In this document: positions 1 to 9,500 of the stretch, one piece after another
How positions within the stretch are numbered: the stretch's first letter is position 1
How the letters are laid out: each line of letters begins with the position of its first letter
Assembly: GCA_946185485.1 (NCBI GenBank)
Contig: CAMHJQ010000019.1
Location: forward strand, 1 to 60,606
Origin: an uncultured Prevotellaceae bacterium
Lineage (GTDB): Bacteria; Bacteroidota; Bacteroidia; Bacteroidales; Bacteroidaceae
Direction: 5' to 3'
Length of the DNA stretch: 60,606 bases
Program-made: the position numbers and the translations under genes
The notes under the pieces: model-generated
Seen by the model: only the letters and a program-made list of their open reading frames with translations
Databases searched by the model: none
What the model was told of the DNA's origin: nothing

Positions 1-70
1 TATTGACAAAAGTCAAGCAAAAACAAGACTATACATTATAATATTATATAGGAAGCAAGGGGAATATAGA

Positions 71-110
71 AAAAAAATACCGCAGAGCGTCTGTGAAGCA
101 CTGCGGTATT
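71..110 (-). terminator. Rho-independent terminator of the OmpA-type gene
   Basis: A perfect 10-base inverted repeat (AATACCGCAG at 76-85, CTGCGGTATT at 101-110) with a 15-base loop. Read on the minus strand the stem is followed by a run of T (the A run at 71-77). It lies about 30 bases beyond the stop codon of the OmpA-family gene, so it most likely ends that transcript. Confidence 0.8.
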
Positions 111-141
111 TACTATACTATTTCTGATCAATTATTCCGAA

Positions 142-975
142 TTACTCTCCGTCAGGAGCCTTGTCAATAAGATCCATGAACTGGTCAAGCTTCGGGGTGA
201 TGATAATCTGAGTGCGGCGGTTGCGCTGTTTGCCAACCTCGGTTGTGTTGGGCTGCAAAGGATTGTACTCTCCTCGTCCGCCGGCGGTCAGTCGCTTAGG
301 ATCTACGCCATAGTCATTCTGGAGAGCCTGGACCACACTCGAAGCACGCAGACAAGAGAGGTCCCAGTTGTTACGAATGTTCTCACGCTTGATGGGTACA
401 TCGTCCGTATTACCCTCGATGAGCACGTCGTAGTCGCTATAGTCCTTGATGATCTTGGCAATCTTCGACAGTGTCTCAGCAGCACGGTCGTTAATCTCGT
501 AGCTACCGCTCTTATAAAGCATGTTGTCGGCCAGCGAGATATAAACAACGCCCTTCAGCACTTGCACGTCAACCTCCTTCAGTTCTTCCTTAGAAAGCGA
601 GCGTGTCAGGTTGTTGGTAAGTACCATGTTCAGCGAGTCACTCTTAGACTTTACCTCCACCAAGTGGCGGATGTACTGATTGGACTCATTGATCTGGTCA
701 ACGAGTTTCTCGATACTGACATTGTTCTGACTGGTATTGGCCAGACTCTTATCGAGCGATGACTGCAAACGGGCATTCGTCTTGCGAAGTTCGGCAATCT
801 GCTCCTCCAGACTACCCACACGGGTGTTGGCGGCAGCAAGCTGTTCCTTGGTCTCCTGATAGTTACCCTGCAAGGTTTTGTTCTCCTCCTGGCAAGCCAC
901 CAGTTCTTTCTTGGACGCACAGCTGGAGAACAGGACTACTGCCACCAGCGAAATCATTAAAATGTTTTTTCTCAT
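142..975 (-). CDS. OmpA-family peptidoglycan-binding lipoprotein
   Basis: Outer-membrane lipoprotein predicted to anchor the envelope to peptidoglycan. The chosen start gives a typical lipoprotein signal (MRKNILMISLVAVVLFSSC) with the lipobox cysteine at residue 19; an upstream ATG at 1032 would put 19 unlikely residues before it and lies upstream of the promoter. Residues about 25-100 are rich in E, Q and L heptads and probably form a coiled coil. The C-terminal 120 residues are an OmpA-like domain, shown by IEGNTDDVPI, NWDLSCLRASSVVQAL, RLTAGGRGEYNP and the basic RNRRTQIIITP close. It stands alone, divergent from purL, with its own -7 box and a strong terminator. The family call is firm; the specific role is inferred. 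Confidence 0.9.
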   Translation of the reverse strand: MRKNILMISLVAVVLFSSCASKKELVACQEENKTLQGNYQETKEQLAAANTRVGSLEEQIAELRKTNARLQSSLDKSLANTSQNNVSIEKLVDQINESNQYIRHLVEVKSKSDSLNMVLTNNLTRSLSKEELKEVDVQVLKGVVYISLADNMLYKSGSYEINDRAAETLSKIAKIIKDYSDYDVLIEGNTDDVPIKRENIRNNWDLSCLRASSVVQALQNDYGVDPKRLTAGGRGEYNPLQPNTTEVGKQRNRRTQIIITPKLDQFMDLIDKAPDGE

Positions 976-1010
976 ATTCGTTTCTAATTTAAAAGACATG
1001 TATTTGGCTG

Positions 1011-1018
1011 CAAAGTTA
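1011..1018 (-). promoter_or_regulatory. Bacteroidetes -7 box for the OmpA-type gene
   Basis: TAACTTTG on the minus strand fits TAnnTTTG and lies 36 bases before the chosen start at 975. This supports 975 rather than 1032, which would be upstream of the transcript. It faces away from the purL promoter 50 bases along. Confidence 0.65.
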
Positions 1019-1071
1019 ATGATTAGACGCAATATTTCGCCTAAAGTTGCTGTGTTTTAGATTATTTTAAG

Positions 1072-1079
1072 TACTTTTG
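1072..1079 (+). promoter_or_regulatory. -7 box for purL
   Basis: TACTTTTG matches TAnnTTTG, with a TTG at 1047-1049 as a possible -33 element 22 bases upstream. The purL ATG follows 37 bases after the box. Confidence 0.65.
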
Positions 1080-1115
1080 CACACAAATTCAGAAAAAACA
1101 TCAAAAGACAAGACT

Positions 1116-4100
1116 ATGATACTCTTTTTTAAGACCCCGCAACAGAGCGTGATAGCCACCGAAGTGGACCATCAGCTCAACGAACAGGAAGTAAAGGAAC
1201 TCTGCTGGCTCTACGGTGAAGCAGAACTGCTGGCTGACGAGACGCTCAGCGGCTATTTTGTCGGACCACGTCGCGAGATGGTGACACCATGGTCGACGAA
1301 TGCCGTTGAGATAACCCAGAACATGGGCCTCAGCGGTATTTCTCGTATAGAGGAATACTTTGCCGTCAATTCCAAGGACGCTGAGCACGACGAGATGCTA
1401 CAGCGTATGTATAACGGTCTGAATCAAGACATCTTTACCATCAACATCAAGCCGGAGCCTATCAAGTATGTGGACAATCTGGAAGAGTATAATGAGCAGG
1501 AAGGTCTGGCCCTTTCGCCCGAAGAGATTGAGTATCTGCACGGACTGGAGAAGCAGAACGGCCGTCCTTTGACCGATTCAGAGATTTTTGGCTTCGCACA
1601 GATTAACTCTGAGCACTGCCGTCACAAGATTTTCGGCGGAACCTTTATCATTGACGGTCAGGAGATGGAGAGTTCGCTCTTTGCGATGATTAAGAAAACC
1701 ACGCAGGAGAATCCCAACAAGATACTCTCTGCCTATAAAGATAATGTGGCTTTTGCCCAGGGACCTGTGGTTGAGCAGTTTGCCCCGAAGGACCAGAGCA
1801 CGAGTGACTGGTTCCGCGTGAAGGACATCGAGAGCGTCATCTCGCTGAAGGCTGAGACGCACAACTTCCCCACAACCGTTGAGCCCTTCAACGGTGCCGC
1901 CACCGGTACGGGTGGTGAGATTCGCGACCGTATGGGCGGTGGCGTAGGTTCATGGCCCATCGCCGGTACGGCAGTCTATATGACGGCGTATCCCCGTCTG
2001 AAGGATGACCAAAAGACGGCTCGCGACTGGGAGGATATTCTGCCCGTTCGCCAATGGCTGTATCAGACGCCGGAGCAGATTCTAATCAAGGCTTCGAATG
2101 GTGCCAGCGACTTTGGTAATAAGTTCGGGCAACCGCTGATTTGCGGCTCTGTGCTGACGTTTGAGCATCAGGAGGGGGCTGATAGTGGCTGTGCCTCAGC
2201 CACAAACGCGACGAAGTATGCTTACGACAAGGTGATTATGCTGGCCGGTGGTGTCGGTTATGGCACCAAGCGCGACTGCTTGAAGAAGGAGCCCCAAAAG
2301 GGCAACAAGGTAGTCGTTGTTGGTGGTGATAACTATCGCATCGGCTTGGGTGGTGGTTCTGTATCGTCGGTAGATACAGGTCGCTATAGCAACGGTATTG
2401 AGTTGAATGCCGTTCAGCGTGCTAACCCAGAGATGCAGAAGCGTGCCTACAACCTGGTGCGTGCCCTCTGCGAGGAGGATGTGAACCCCGTCGTTTCTAT
2501 CCACGACCACGGCTCTGCCGGTCACTTGAACTGTCTCTCTGAGCTCGTTGAGGAGTGCGGTGGTGAAATCGACATGACCAAGCTGCCCATTGGCGATAAG
2601 ACGCTGAGTTCTAAGGAAATCATTGCCAATGAGAGCCAGGAGCGCATGGGACTGCTCATCGACGAGAAGCACATCGAACATGTGCGTAAGATTGCCGAAC
2701 GTGAGCGTGCTCCGCTGTATGTGGTTGGTGAGACCACTGGCGATGCCCACTTCTCGTTCAAGCAGGGCGATGGCGTGAAGCCCTTCGACCTCGATGTGGC
2801 TCAGATGTTCGGCCATTCGCCCAAGACCATCATGAAAGATAATACTGTAGAGCGCCACTACGAGGACGTAACCTACAGTCAGGATAAAATCAACGAATAC
2901 CTCGACCGCGTGCTTCAGTTGGAGGCTGTGGCTTGTAAAGACTGGCTGACCAACAAGGTTGACCGTTCTGTGACGGGAAAGATTGCCCGTCAGCAGTGTC
3001 AGGGCGAGATTCAGTTGCCGCTGAGTGACTGCGGCGTGGTAGCCCTCGACTATCGTGGCGTGAAGGGTATCGCCACCGCGCTTGGTCATGCTCCTCAGGC
3101 AGGTTTGGCCAATCCTGCTGCCGGTTCTGTACTTTCAGTAGCAGAGGCACTAACCAATATTGTCTGGGCGCCGTTGGCTGAGGGCATGGACTCGCTGAGC
3201 CTGTCTGCCAACTGGATGTGGCCCTGCCGTTCTCAGGAGGGCGAGGATGCCCGTTTGTATGAGGGTGTGAAGGCGCTGAGCGACTTCTGCTGCGACCTGC
3301 ACATCAATGTTCCTACCGGTAAGGACTCGCTGTCTTTGAGTCAGCAGTATCCTAACGGCGAGAAGATTATCTCTCCGGGTACTGTGATTGTTTCTGCCGG
3401 TGGTGAGGTCAGCGACATCAAGAAAGTGGTAAGCCCCGTGTTGGTAAACGACAAGAACGCCTCACTCTATCATATCGACTTCTCGTTCGACGAGCAGCAT
3501 CTGGGTGGTTCTGCCTTCGCCCAGAGTCTTGGCAAGGTGGGCGACGATGTGCCTACCGTGAAGAATGCTGAGTACTTCGCTGATGCCTTCATGGCTGTTC
3601 AGCAGATGATTGAGAAGGGCTGGATTATGGCTGGCCACGATATCTCCGCTGGTGGTCTCATCACCACCCTGCTCGAGATGTGCTTCGCCAATCAGAAGGG
3701 TGGTTTGCATATCAACCTGCACGACATCTGTAAGGATGGTGACATCGTGAAGACCCTCTTCGCAGAGAACCCAGGTGTGGTGATCGAGGTAAGCGATGAG
3801 CACAAGCAAGAGTTCAAGGACTTCATGGAAGATGCCGGTGTTGGTTATGCCAAGATTGGTTATTCGGTGCCTGAGAGCCGCAATATTGAGGTCATATTCG
3901 CAGGTGGAAACGGCAAAACCGTTTCCCACACATTTGACATTGATGCTCTGCGCGATACATGGTATAAGACCTCTTACCTGCTGGACCGCAAGCAGAGCTT
4001 CAACGGCAAGGCCAAGGAACGTTTCGAGAACTATAAGAAGCAGCCTATCGAAATGAAGTTCAACAAGGACTTCACGGGTAAACTGAGCCAGTACGGTATC

Positions 4101-4874
4101 TCTGCCGATCGCCGTCAGCCATCTGGCATCAAGGCTGCCATTATCCGTGAGAAGGGTACCAACGGTGAGCGTGAGATGGCTTACTGCCTGTATTTGGCTG
4201 GCTTCGACGTGAAGGACGTGATGATGACCGACCTGATCAGTGGCCGCGAGACGCTGGAGGATATCAACATGATTGTCTTCTGCGGTGGTTTCTCCAACTC
4301 CGACGTGCTCGGCTCTGCCAAGGGTTGGGCTGGTGCCTTCCTCTTCAACCCCAAGGCCAAGGAGGCACTCGATAAGTTCTATGCCCGCAAGGACACCCTG
4401 TCGCTGGGTATCTGTAATGGTTGCCAGCTGATGGTGGAGCTGGGTCTCACTGGCGCAGCAGGTGCAAAGATGCTGCACAACGACTCGCATAAGTTCGAGA
4501 GTGAGTTCATCACCTTGAGCATCCCCCAGAACAACAGCGTGATGTTCGGCTCGCTGAGCGGCAACAAGCTCGGTCTGTGGGTGGCTCACGGAGAAGGCAA
4601 GTTCCATCTGCCCGAGGCTGAAGACAAATACAATGTGATTGCCAAGTATAACTATCACGGCTATCCCGCCAACCCCAACGGCTCCGACTACGATGTCGCA
4701 GGTATCTGCTCCGAGGATGGTCGTCACCTCTGCATGATGCCCCATTTGGAGCGCGCCGTGTTCCCCTGGCAGAATGCCTGGTATCCCGCCAGCCGCCGCA
4801 ACGACGAGGTGACACCGTGGATTGAGGCTTTCGTCAATGCCCGCAAATGGGTGGAGGAAAAGGTAAAAAAGTAA
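1116..4874 (+). CDS. purL: Phosphoribosylformylglycinamidine synthase (large, single-chain PurL)
   Basis: Catalyses the ATP- and glutamine-dependent step from FGAR to FGAM in de novo purine synthesis. The 1252-residue length fits the fused form that carries its own glutaminase. Visible landmarks: SEHCRHKIFGG near residue 180, ETHNFPTTVEPFNGAATGTGGEIRD near 260, the GLGGGSVSS glycine loop, and a C-terminal class I glutamine amidotransferase with nucleophile Cys in LGICNGCQLM and the HLERAVFPWQ segment. The ATG at 1116 (MILFFKTPQQ) matches the family N-terminus; an in-frame start at 1077 overlaps the promoter. The last codons (KVKK) are made by a GGTAAAAAAG repeat that continues into the gap before the transporter pair. 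Confidence 0.97.
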   Translation: MILFFKTPQQSVIATEVDHQLNEQEVKELCWLYGEAELLADETLSGYFVGPRREMVTPWSTNAVEITQNMGLSGISRIEEYFAVNSKDAEHDEMLQRMYNGLNQDIFTINIKPEPIKYVDNLEEYNEQEGLALSPEEIEYLHGLEKQNGRPLTDSEIFGFAQINSEHCRHKIFGGTFIIDGQEMESSLFAMIKKTTQENPNKILSAYKDNVAFAQGPVVEQFAPKDQSTSDWFRVKDIESVISLKAETHNFPTTVEPFNGAATGTGGEIRDRMGGGVGSWPIAGTAVYMTAYPRLKDDQKTARDWEDILPVRQWLYQTPEQILIKASNGASDFGNKFGQPLICGSVLTFEHQEGADSGCASATNATKYAYDKVIMLAGGVGYGTKRDCLKKEPQKGNKVVVVGGDNYRIGLGGGSVSSVDTGRYSNGIELNAVQRANPEMQKRAYNLVRALCEEDVNPVVSIHDHGSAGHLNCLSELVEECGGEIDMTKLPIGDKTLSSKEIIANESQERMGLLIDEKHIEHVRKIAERERAPLYVVGETTGDAHFSFKQGDGVKPFDLDVAQMFGHSPKTIMKDNTVERHYEDVTYSQDKINEYLDRVLQLEAVACKDWLTNKVDRSVTGKIARQQCQGEIQLPLSDCGVVALDYRGVKGIATALGHAPQAGLANPAAGSVLSVAEALTNIVWAPLAEGMDSLSLSANWMWPCRSQEGEDARLYEGVKALSDFCCDLHINVPTGKDSLSLSQQYPNGEKIISPGTVIVSAGGEVSDIKKVVSPVLVNDKNASLYHIDFSFDEQHLGGSAFAQSLGKVGDDVPTVKNAEYFADAFMAVQQMIEKGWIMAGHDISAGGLITTLLEMCFANQKGGLHINLHDICKDGDIVKTLFAENPGVVIEVSDEHKQEFKDFMEDAGVGYAKIGYSVPESRNIEVIFAGGNGKTVSHTFDIDALRDTWYKTSYLLDRKQSFNGKAKERFENYKKQPIEMKFNKDFTGKLSQYGISADRRQPSGIKAAIIREKGTNGEREMAYCLYLAGFDVKDVMMTDLISGRETLEDINMIVFCGGFSNSDVLGSAKGWAGAFLFNPKAKEALDKFYARKDTLSLGICNGCQLMVELGLTGAAGAKMLHNDSHKFESEFITLSIPQNNSVMFGSLSGNKLGLWVAHGEGKFHLPEAEDKYNVIAKYNYHGYPANPNGSDYDVAGICSEDGRHLCMMPHLERAVFPWQNAWYPASRRNDEVTPWIEAFVNARKWVEEKVKK

Positions 4875-4890
4875 AAGGTAAAAAATAAAA
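4857..4890 (+). repeat. GGTAAAAAG-type repeat, copy 1, at the purL 3' end
   Basis: Short tandem units of the form GGTAAAAAAG/GTAAAAGG run from the last purL codons through the 16-base gap to the GTG start of the next gene. Similar tracts occur at 5411-5447 and 19335-19372, also across gene ends. Confidence 0.6.
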
Positions 4891-5427
4891 GTGAACAATA
4901 TTTATTGGGAATCTTTTAAAACCTTCTTTAAGATTGGCATATTCACCCTGGGGGGTGGATATGCCATGATACCTTTGATAGAGGAGGAAGTGGTGAACAG
5001 GAAGAAGTGGTTGTCGAAGGACGAGATGCTCGACCTGATAGCCATTGCCCAGAGTTGTCCGGGAGTCTTCGCCATCAACATCGCCATCTTCATCGGCTAT
5101 CGGTTGAAGAAAGAGCGTGGTGCCATAACCACGGCAGCGGGCACTGCCCTACCCTCGTTCCTCATCATCCTGCTCGTTGCCATATTCTTCCGTCAGTTTG
5201 AGGACAACAAGATTGTCGCCGCCATGTTCCGGGGCATCCGCCCGGCGGTAGTGGCCCTCATTGCAGTGCCCACCTTCAATCTGGGCAAGCGGGCAGAACT
5301 GAACAAATGGACCATCTGGATTCCCATCGTGTCCGCCCTCTTGATATGGCTCATGGGTGTTTCGCCCATCTGGATCATCATCTTGGCAGGCATCGGAGGA
5401 TTCCTATGGGGAAAGGTAAAAAGGTAA
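4891..5427 (+). CDS. Chromate-transporter family protein, first half of a pair
   Basis: Integral membrane protein of the CHR family, 178 residues, the length of a single CHR domain. FFKIGIFTLGGGYAMIPLIEEEVV and AQSCPGVFAINIAIFIGY are the conserved CHR segments; five or so hydrophobic stretches follow. The start is GTG at 4891: no in-frame ATG exists before the CHR motif and the purL stop is 16 bases upstream. It pairs with the next gene, which carries the complementary CHR domain. Such two-gene short-chain pairs are known in bacteria and usually act as a heterodimer. Chromate is the name-giving substrate, but the real substrate here is unknown. Confidence 0.85.
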   Translation: MNNIYWESFKTFFKIGIFTLGGGYAMIPLIEEEVVNRKKWLSKDEMLDLIAIAQSCPGVFAINIAIFIGYRLKKERGAITTAAGTALPSFLIILLVAIFFRQFEDNKIVAAMFRGIRPAVVALIAVPTFNLGKRAELNKWTIWIPIVSALLIWLMGVSPIWIIILAGIGGFLWGKVKR

Positions 5428-5447
5428 AAAAGTAAAAAGATAAAAGG
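5411..5447 (+). repeat. GGTAAAAAG-type repeat, copy 2, between the two CHR genes
   Basis: Runs from the last codons of the first CHR gene (GKVKR end) to the base before the next ATG. It is made of GGTAAAAA, GTAAAAAG and ATAAAAGG units, much like the tract after purL. Confidence 0.6.
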
Positions 5448-6026
5448 ATGATATTCTTTTGGCTATTCGTCACATTCTTTGAGATAGGCCTGTTTGGCTT
5501 TGGTGGTGGCTATGGTATGCTATCGCTCATCCAGCACGAGACCGTCGAGCACTGGCATTGGCTGTCGTCGTCAGAGTTTACCGACATCGTTGCCATCTCG
5601 CAAATGACGCCAGGACCCATTGGCATCAACAGTGCCACCTATTGCGGATATACTGCTGTCAAGAATGCCGGCTATTCCCTGCCCATGTCTGTGTTAGGCT
5701 CTGCCACTGCCACGTTTGCCCTGGTGCTGCCTTCGCTGATACTGATGATACTCATCAGCAAGATGTTTATGCGGTATATGCACACACAGGCGGTGACGAG
5801 TGTCTTCCAAGGTCTTCGTCCTGCCGTCGTGGGACTCCTGGCAGCGGCCACCCTGCTGTTATGTACCCGCGAGAACTTCAGCACACCTACAGAGAACCCC
5901 TGGCAGTTCTTCATCAGTTGTCTGCTCTTTGCCGCTGCCTTCTACGGTGTCAAGGTCATAAAAATCAACCCCATCAGAATGATTGTGTATTGTGCTCTGG
6001 CGGGGTTGATATTGCTTTACGAATAA
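5448..6026 (+). CDS. Chromate-transporter family protein, second half of a pair
   Basis: Single CHR domain of 192 residues: FFEIGLFGFGGGYGMLSLIQHETVEHW, then ISQMTPGPIGINSATYCGY and FQGLRPAVVGLLAAA. It has more hydrophobic segments at its C-terminus than its partner. Its start lies 20 bases after the stop of the first CHR gene, so the two are co-expressed and probably co-assemble. They are two intact genes with their own starts, not a frameshifted long ChrA. Both probably follow purL in one transcript, since no -7 box is visible before either. Confidence 0.85.
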   Translation: MIFFWLFVTFFEIGLFGFGGGYGMLSLIQHETVEHWHWLSSSEFTDIVAISQMTPGPIGINSATYCGYTAVKNAGYSLPMSVLGSATATFALVLPSLILMILISKMFMRYMHTQAVTSVFQGLRPAVVGLLAAATLLLCTRENFSTPTENPWQFFISCLLFAAAFYGVKVIKINPIRMIVYCALAGLILLYE

Positions 6027-6041
6027 GGGTTCTTCCTTATT
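6022..6041. terminator. Possible bidirectional terminator between convergent genes
   Basis: AATAAGG (6022-6028) and CCTTATT (6035-6041) form a 7-base stem with a 6-base loop that contains the stop regions of both the CHR gene and the FMN-binding gene. T-rich sequence follows on the plus strand. The stem is short, so support is moderate. Confidence 0.4.
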
Positions 6042-6417
6042 TGTTCTTACGGTAGTATTCTACGGCACGGCAGATGTTCTCATGCATGGCCTTTGACGTA
6101 AAGGTAGCGCCGGTGACGGCATCCACATCCTGCACCTTGCCGCTCTTTACATTCATGCCCTCATACTTGGGCAGCATCTGCTTCTTCACCTTGGCATTGT
6201 ACTTCGGCGTCTCCTGACTTTTGAGAGCCGTCACCTTGACGATCTTGTTCTTTTTGATATAGACCTCTACAGGGGTCGTGCCGGCATAGCCCTCTACGTC
6301 CTGTGCCAGTGTCGTGGAGTTTACGACGTATGTGCCGTCAGCCTCTTTCTTCATCACGCCCTGTGCATCTGCAGCCAGCGACGTAAACAGCAGGGCTGCA
6401 ACCATTAGTTTCTTCAT
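6037..6417 (-). CDS. Secreted FMN-binding domain protein
   Basis: Exported protein of 126 residues. Start MKKLMVAALLFTSLAADAQG gives a clean signal peptide; ATG at 6429 is an alternative, but it would leave only about ten bases after the predicted transcription start. The mature part is one FMN_bind domain like those of RnfG/NqrC. It ends in DAVTGATFTSKA, where the second threonine of the (S/T)GA(S/T)xT motif is the usual site for covalent FMN attachment by an Apbe-type transferase. It could carry electrons in the periplasm. No electron-transport partner is adjacent, so its partners are unknown. Confidence 0.8.
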   Translation of the reverse strand: MKKLMVAALLFTSLAADAQGVMKKEADGTYVVNSTTLAQDVEGYAGTTPVEVYIKKNKIVKVTALKSQETPKYNAKVKKQMLPKYEGMNVKSGKVQDVDAVTGATFTSKAMHENICRAVEYYRKNK

Positions 6418-6445
6418 ATTCCTGTTCATATTAAGTTTCAGGCCG

Positions 6446-6453
6446 CAAAGGTA
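6446..6453 (-). promoter_or_regulatory. -7 box for the FMN-binding gene
   Basis: TACCTTTG on the minus strand, 28 bases before the ATG at 6417 and 16 before the ATG at 6429. Confidence 0.6.
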
Positions 6454-6514
6454 ACCATTTAGTGACAAACTGGCAAGCTTTTCGTCTTAATATAAATAAA
6501 AATAAGGTAATAAC

Positions 6515-9500
6515 ATGAAACGTCTCTGCGTCTTCCTCCTCCTGCTGTCAGCCGTCCTGCAGCTGTCTGCCCAGACTGGGAAAGTCTTTATATCCACCTC
6601 GTTCCATGAACCCGCTACCGACGGTCTGCGGTTCATCTACAGCCGCGACGGCTGGACGTGGCAGTCCATCGACGGTGTGTGGCTCAGGCCCGAGGTAGGC
6701 CGGCAGCGAGTCATGCGCGACCCCTCCATCATCCGCACCCCTGACGGCATGTTCCATTTGGTGTGGACCTCCAGCTGGCGTGGCGACCGCGGCTTCGGCT
6801 ACGCCTGTTCACGCGACCTGGTGCATTGGAGCGAGCAACGCTTCATCGAGGTCATGACGGACACGACGACTGTCAACGTCTGGGCCCCGGAGCTGTTCTG
6901 GGACGACGTCAGGCAGCAGGCCGTCATCGTGTGGGCATCGTGCATCCCCGGCAAGTTTCCCGACGGTCAGGAGGAGCACAAGAACAACCACCGCCTGTAC
7001 TATACCACCACCAAGGACTTCAAGACCTTTGCCCCTACGAAACTGATGATAGAACCGGGCTTCTCGTGCATCGACGCCACACTCGTCAAACGCGCCAAGA
7101 ACGACTACGTGATGGTGCTCAAGGACAATACCCGCCCCGAGCGCGACATCAAGGTAGCCTATGCCAAGTCGCCCTACGGTCCATGGTCGAAGGCCAGCGA
7201 ACCCTTTACAGGGAAGATGATGGAAGGTCCCACAACGGTGAAGGTGACGCGCAAGGCAGGCAAGACAGAAGAGAGTGGCTGGCTGATATACTACGACCGC
7301 TACCAACTGAAAGACTTCGGTGCTCACTTCACCAAGGACTTTGTGACCTTCGAGGATGTATCCGACAAGGTCAGCGTGCCCAACCTGCATAAGCACGGCA
7401 CCATCTTCGAGGCCGACGAGCGCATCCTCAGCGGGCTGCTGAATGCCAAGAAGGTTCACTATACCGGCAAGACGCTCAGCAACCCCAACCGCCATGACGG
7501 TGGCCTGTCGCCGGCTGTCGGTGTGCACAACATCCAGATGCTGCGCGCCAACCGCGAGCATCCTTCCGTCAAGAACGGCAACGGCTGGACCTACAACCAC
7601 CAGCCGATGATGGCCTACTGGAACGACCAGTTCCACGTGCACTACCTCTGCGACCCGAAGGACGAACACGTGCCCCCCTCCCACACGCTGTACCAGACCT
7701 CGAAGGATGGCTACAGCTGGAGCGACCCGCAGATACTCTTCCCTGAGGTGCAGGTGCCCGAGGGTTTCCAGAAACCCGGACGTCCCGAGAAGGCACACGA
7801 CCTCATCGCCATCATGCACCAGCGCGTCGGATGGTACGTCAGCAAGAGCGGTCAGCTCTGGGCTATCGGCAACTACGGCGTAGCTTTCGACAAGAAGGAC
7901 GACCCCAACGACGGCAACGGCCTTGGCCGCGTCATCCGCGAGGTCAGGAAAGACGGTTCGTTAGGGCCTATATTCTTCATCTACCTCAACCACACCTACA
8001 AGACCTACAAGACCTGCTTCCCCTACTATACCAAGGCCGACAAAGCCACGCGCCGAGCCTGCGAAGATATCCTGTCCAATCCACGCTACCGCATGCAGTG
8101 GGTGGAGGAGGCCGACCGCAACGACCCGTTGATACCTTTGCACAAAGAGTACAAGGCTTATTGCGACTACACCCTGCCCGACGGACAGATTGCCGCCCTC
8201 TGGAAGCACGCCCTGACCTCGACCTCGGCCGACGGCGGCTTGACGTGGGCACAGCCTGTGGAGCGTGCCAAGGGTTTTGTCAACAGCAACGCCAAAATCT
8301 GGGGCCAGCGCCTCAGCGACGGCACCTACGCCACCGTCTATAACCCCTCGGAATACCGCTGGCCGCTGGCCATCAGCCTCTCGAAAGACGGCTACGAATA
8401 CACCACGCTGAACCTCGTGCAGGGCGAGGTACCCCCCATGCGCTACGGCGGCAACTACAAGAGCTACGGTCCGCAGTATGTCCGCGGCATACAGGAGGGC
8501 AACGGCGTGCCCAAGGACTCTGACCTCTGGGTAGCCTACTCCATGAACAAGGAGGATATGTGGGTAGCCCACATCCCCGTACCGGTACAGACAGAGGCGC
8601 ACAGCCATGCCGACGGCAAAGAATTTTTGACTAACGGCAAAACCGTTGGAGACAACGGGCTATCGACACTTACCACATGGAATATCTATTCACCCGTCTA
8701 TGCTCCCGCTTCGCTTCATGACGGGTGGTTGACGCTGACAGACAGCGACCCCTTCGACTATGCCCGCGTGGAGCGCAAGATACCCGCCACCAAGGAGTTG
8801 TGCGCCGAGTTCGACCTGCGTGCCGGACAGAACGACCACGGCCTCCTGCAAATTGAATTTCTCGACGCTCACGGTACGGCTTGTTCGCGCATCGAGTTGA
8901 CCGCCGATGGCATCATCCGCTGCAAGGGCGGAGCCCGCTATGGAAACCTTGGGAAGTATCAAGCCAACGAGGTGCTGCGCATAAAATGCGTCCTCAGCGT
9001 CTCGAAGCGCATGATAGAGGTCTACATCAACGACAAGAAGGCGGGTCAGCGCATGTTCTTTGCACCCGTGGAGAGCATCGAGCGCGTCATGTTCCGCACA
9101 GGTTCAGAGCGTCGCTTCCCCGATGTCGATACGCCTGCCGATTGGGACGGCACGCTGGAACATGCCGGGGAGCATGACCCGGAGGCCACCTTCGCCATCG
9201 CTGATTTTCATACCGAAGCCATGGATGCCGATGGCAAAACCATCGGCAACACTCCCGCTATCCTGCGTTACGACGACTACAAGCACTACGTGGACTACTT
9301 CAACACGATGGAGCCGGAAACCATCGTGCAGGCCATCCCCAACAGCAAGTCCTGGGAGTGGATGACGCAGAACGTCCCCCTCTTCGACTGTCCTGACCGC
9401 GGCTTCGAGGAGATGTGGTACTTCCGCTGGTGGACGCTCCGCAAGCACATCCGCCAGACGCCTGTAGGCTATGCCATGACGGAGTTCCTGGTGCCGCGCA

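Noticed and set aside
1..70. AT-rich left edge, 70 bases
   Set aside because: No open frame, promoter or repeat could be supported.
3462..4898. 478-codon minus-strand open frame opposite purL
   Set aside because: Purely antisense to a conserved gene; the frame has no promoter and no recognisable domain. It is produced by the codon bias of purL.
4891..6026. A frameshifted long ChrA
   Set aside because: Both CHR genes have their own start, full single-domain length and normal motif; paired short-chain genes are known.
6809..7819. 336-codon minus-strand open frame opposite the large glycosidase
   Set aside because: Lies wholly inside a conserved coding gene on the other strand; composition is Val/Gly/His-rich without motifs.
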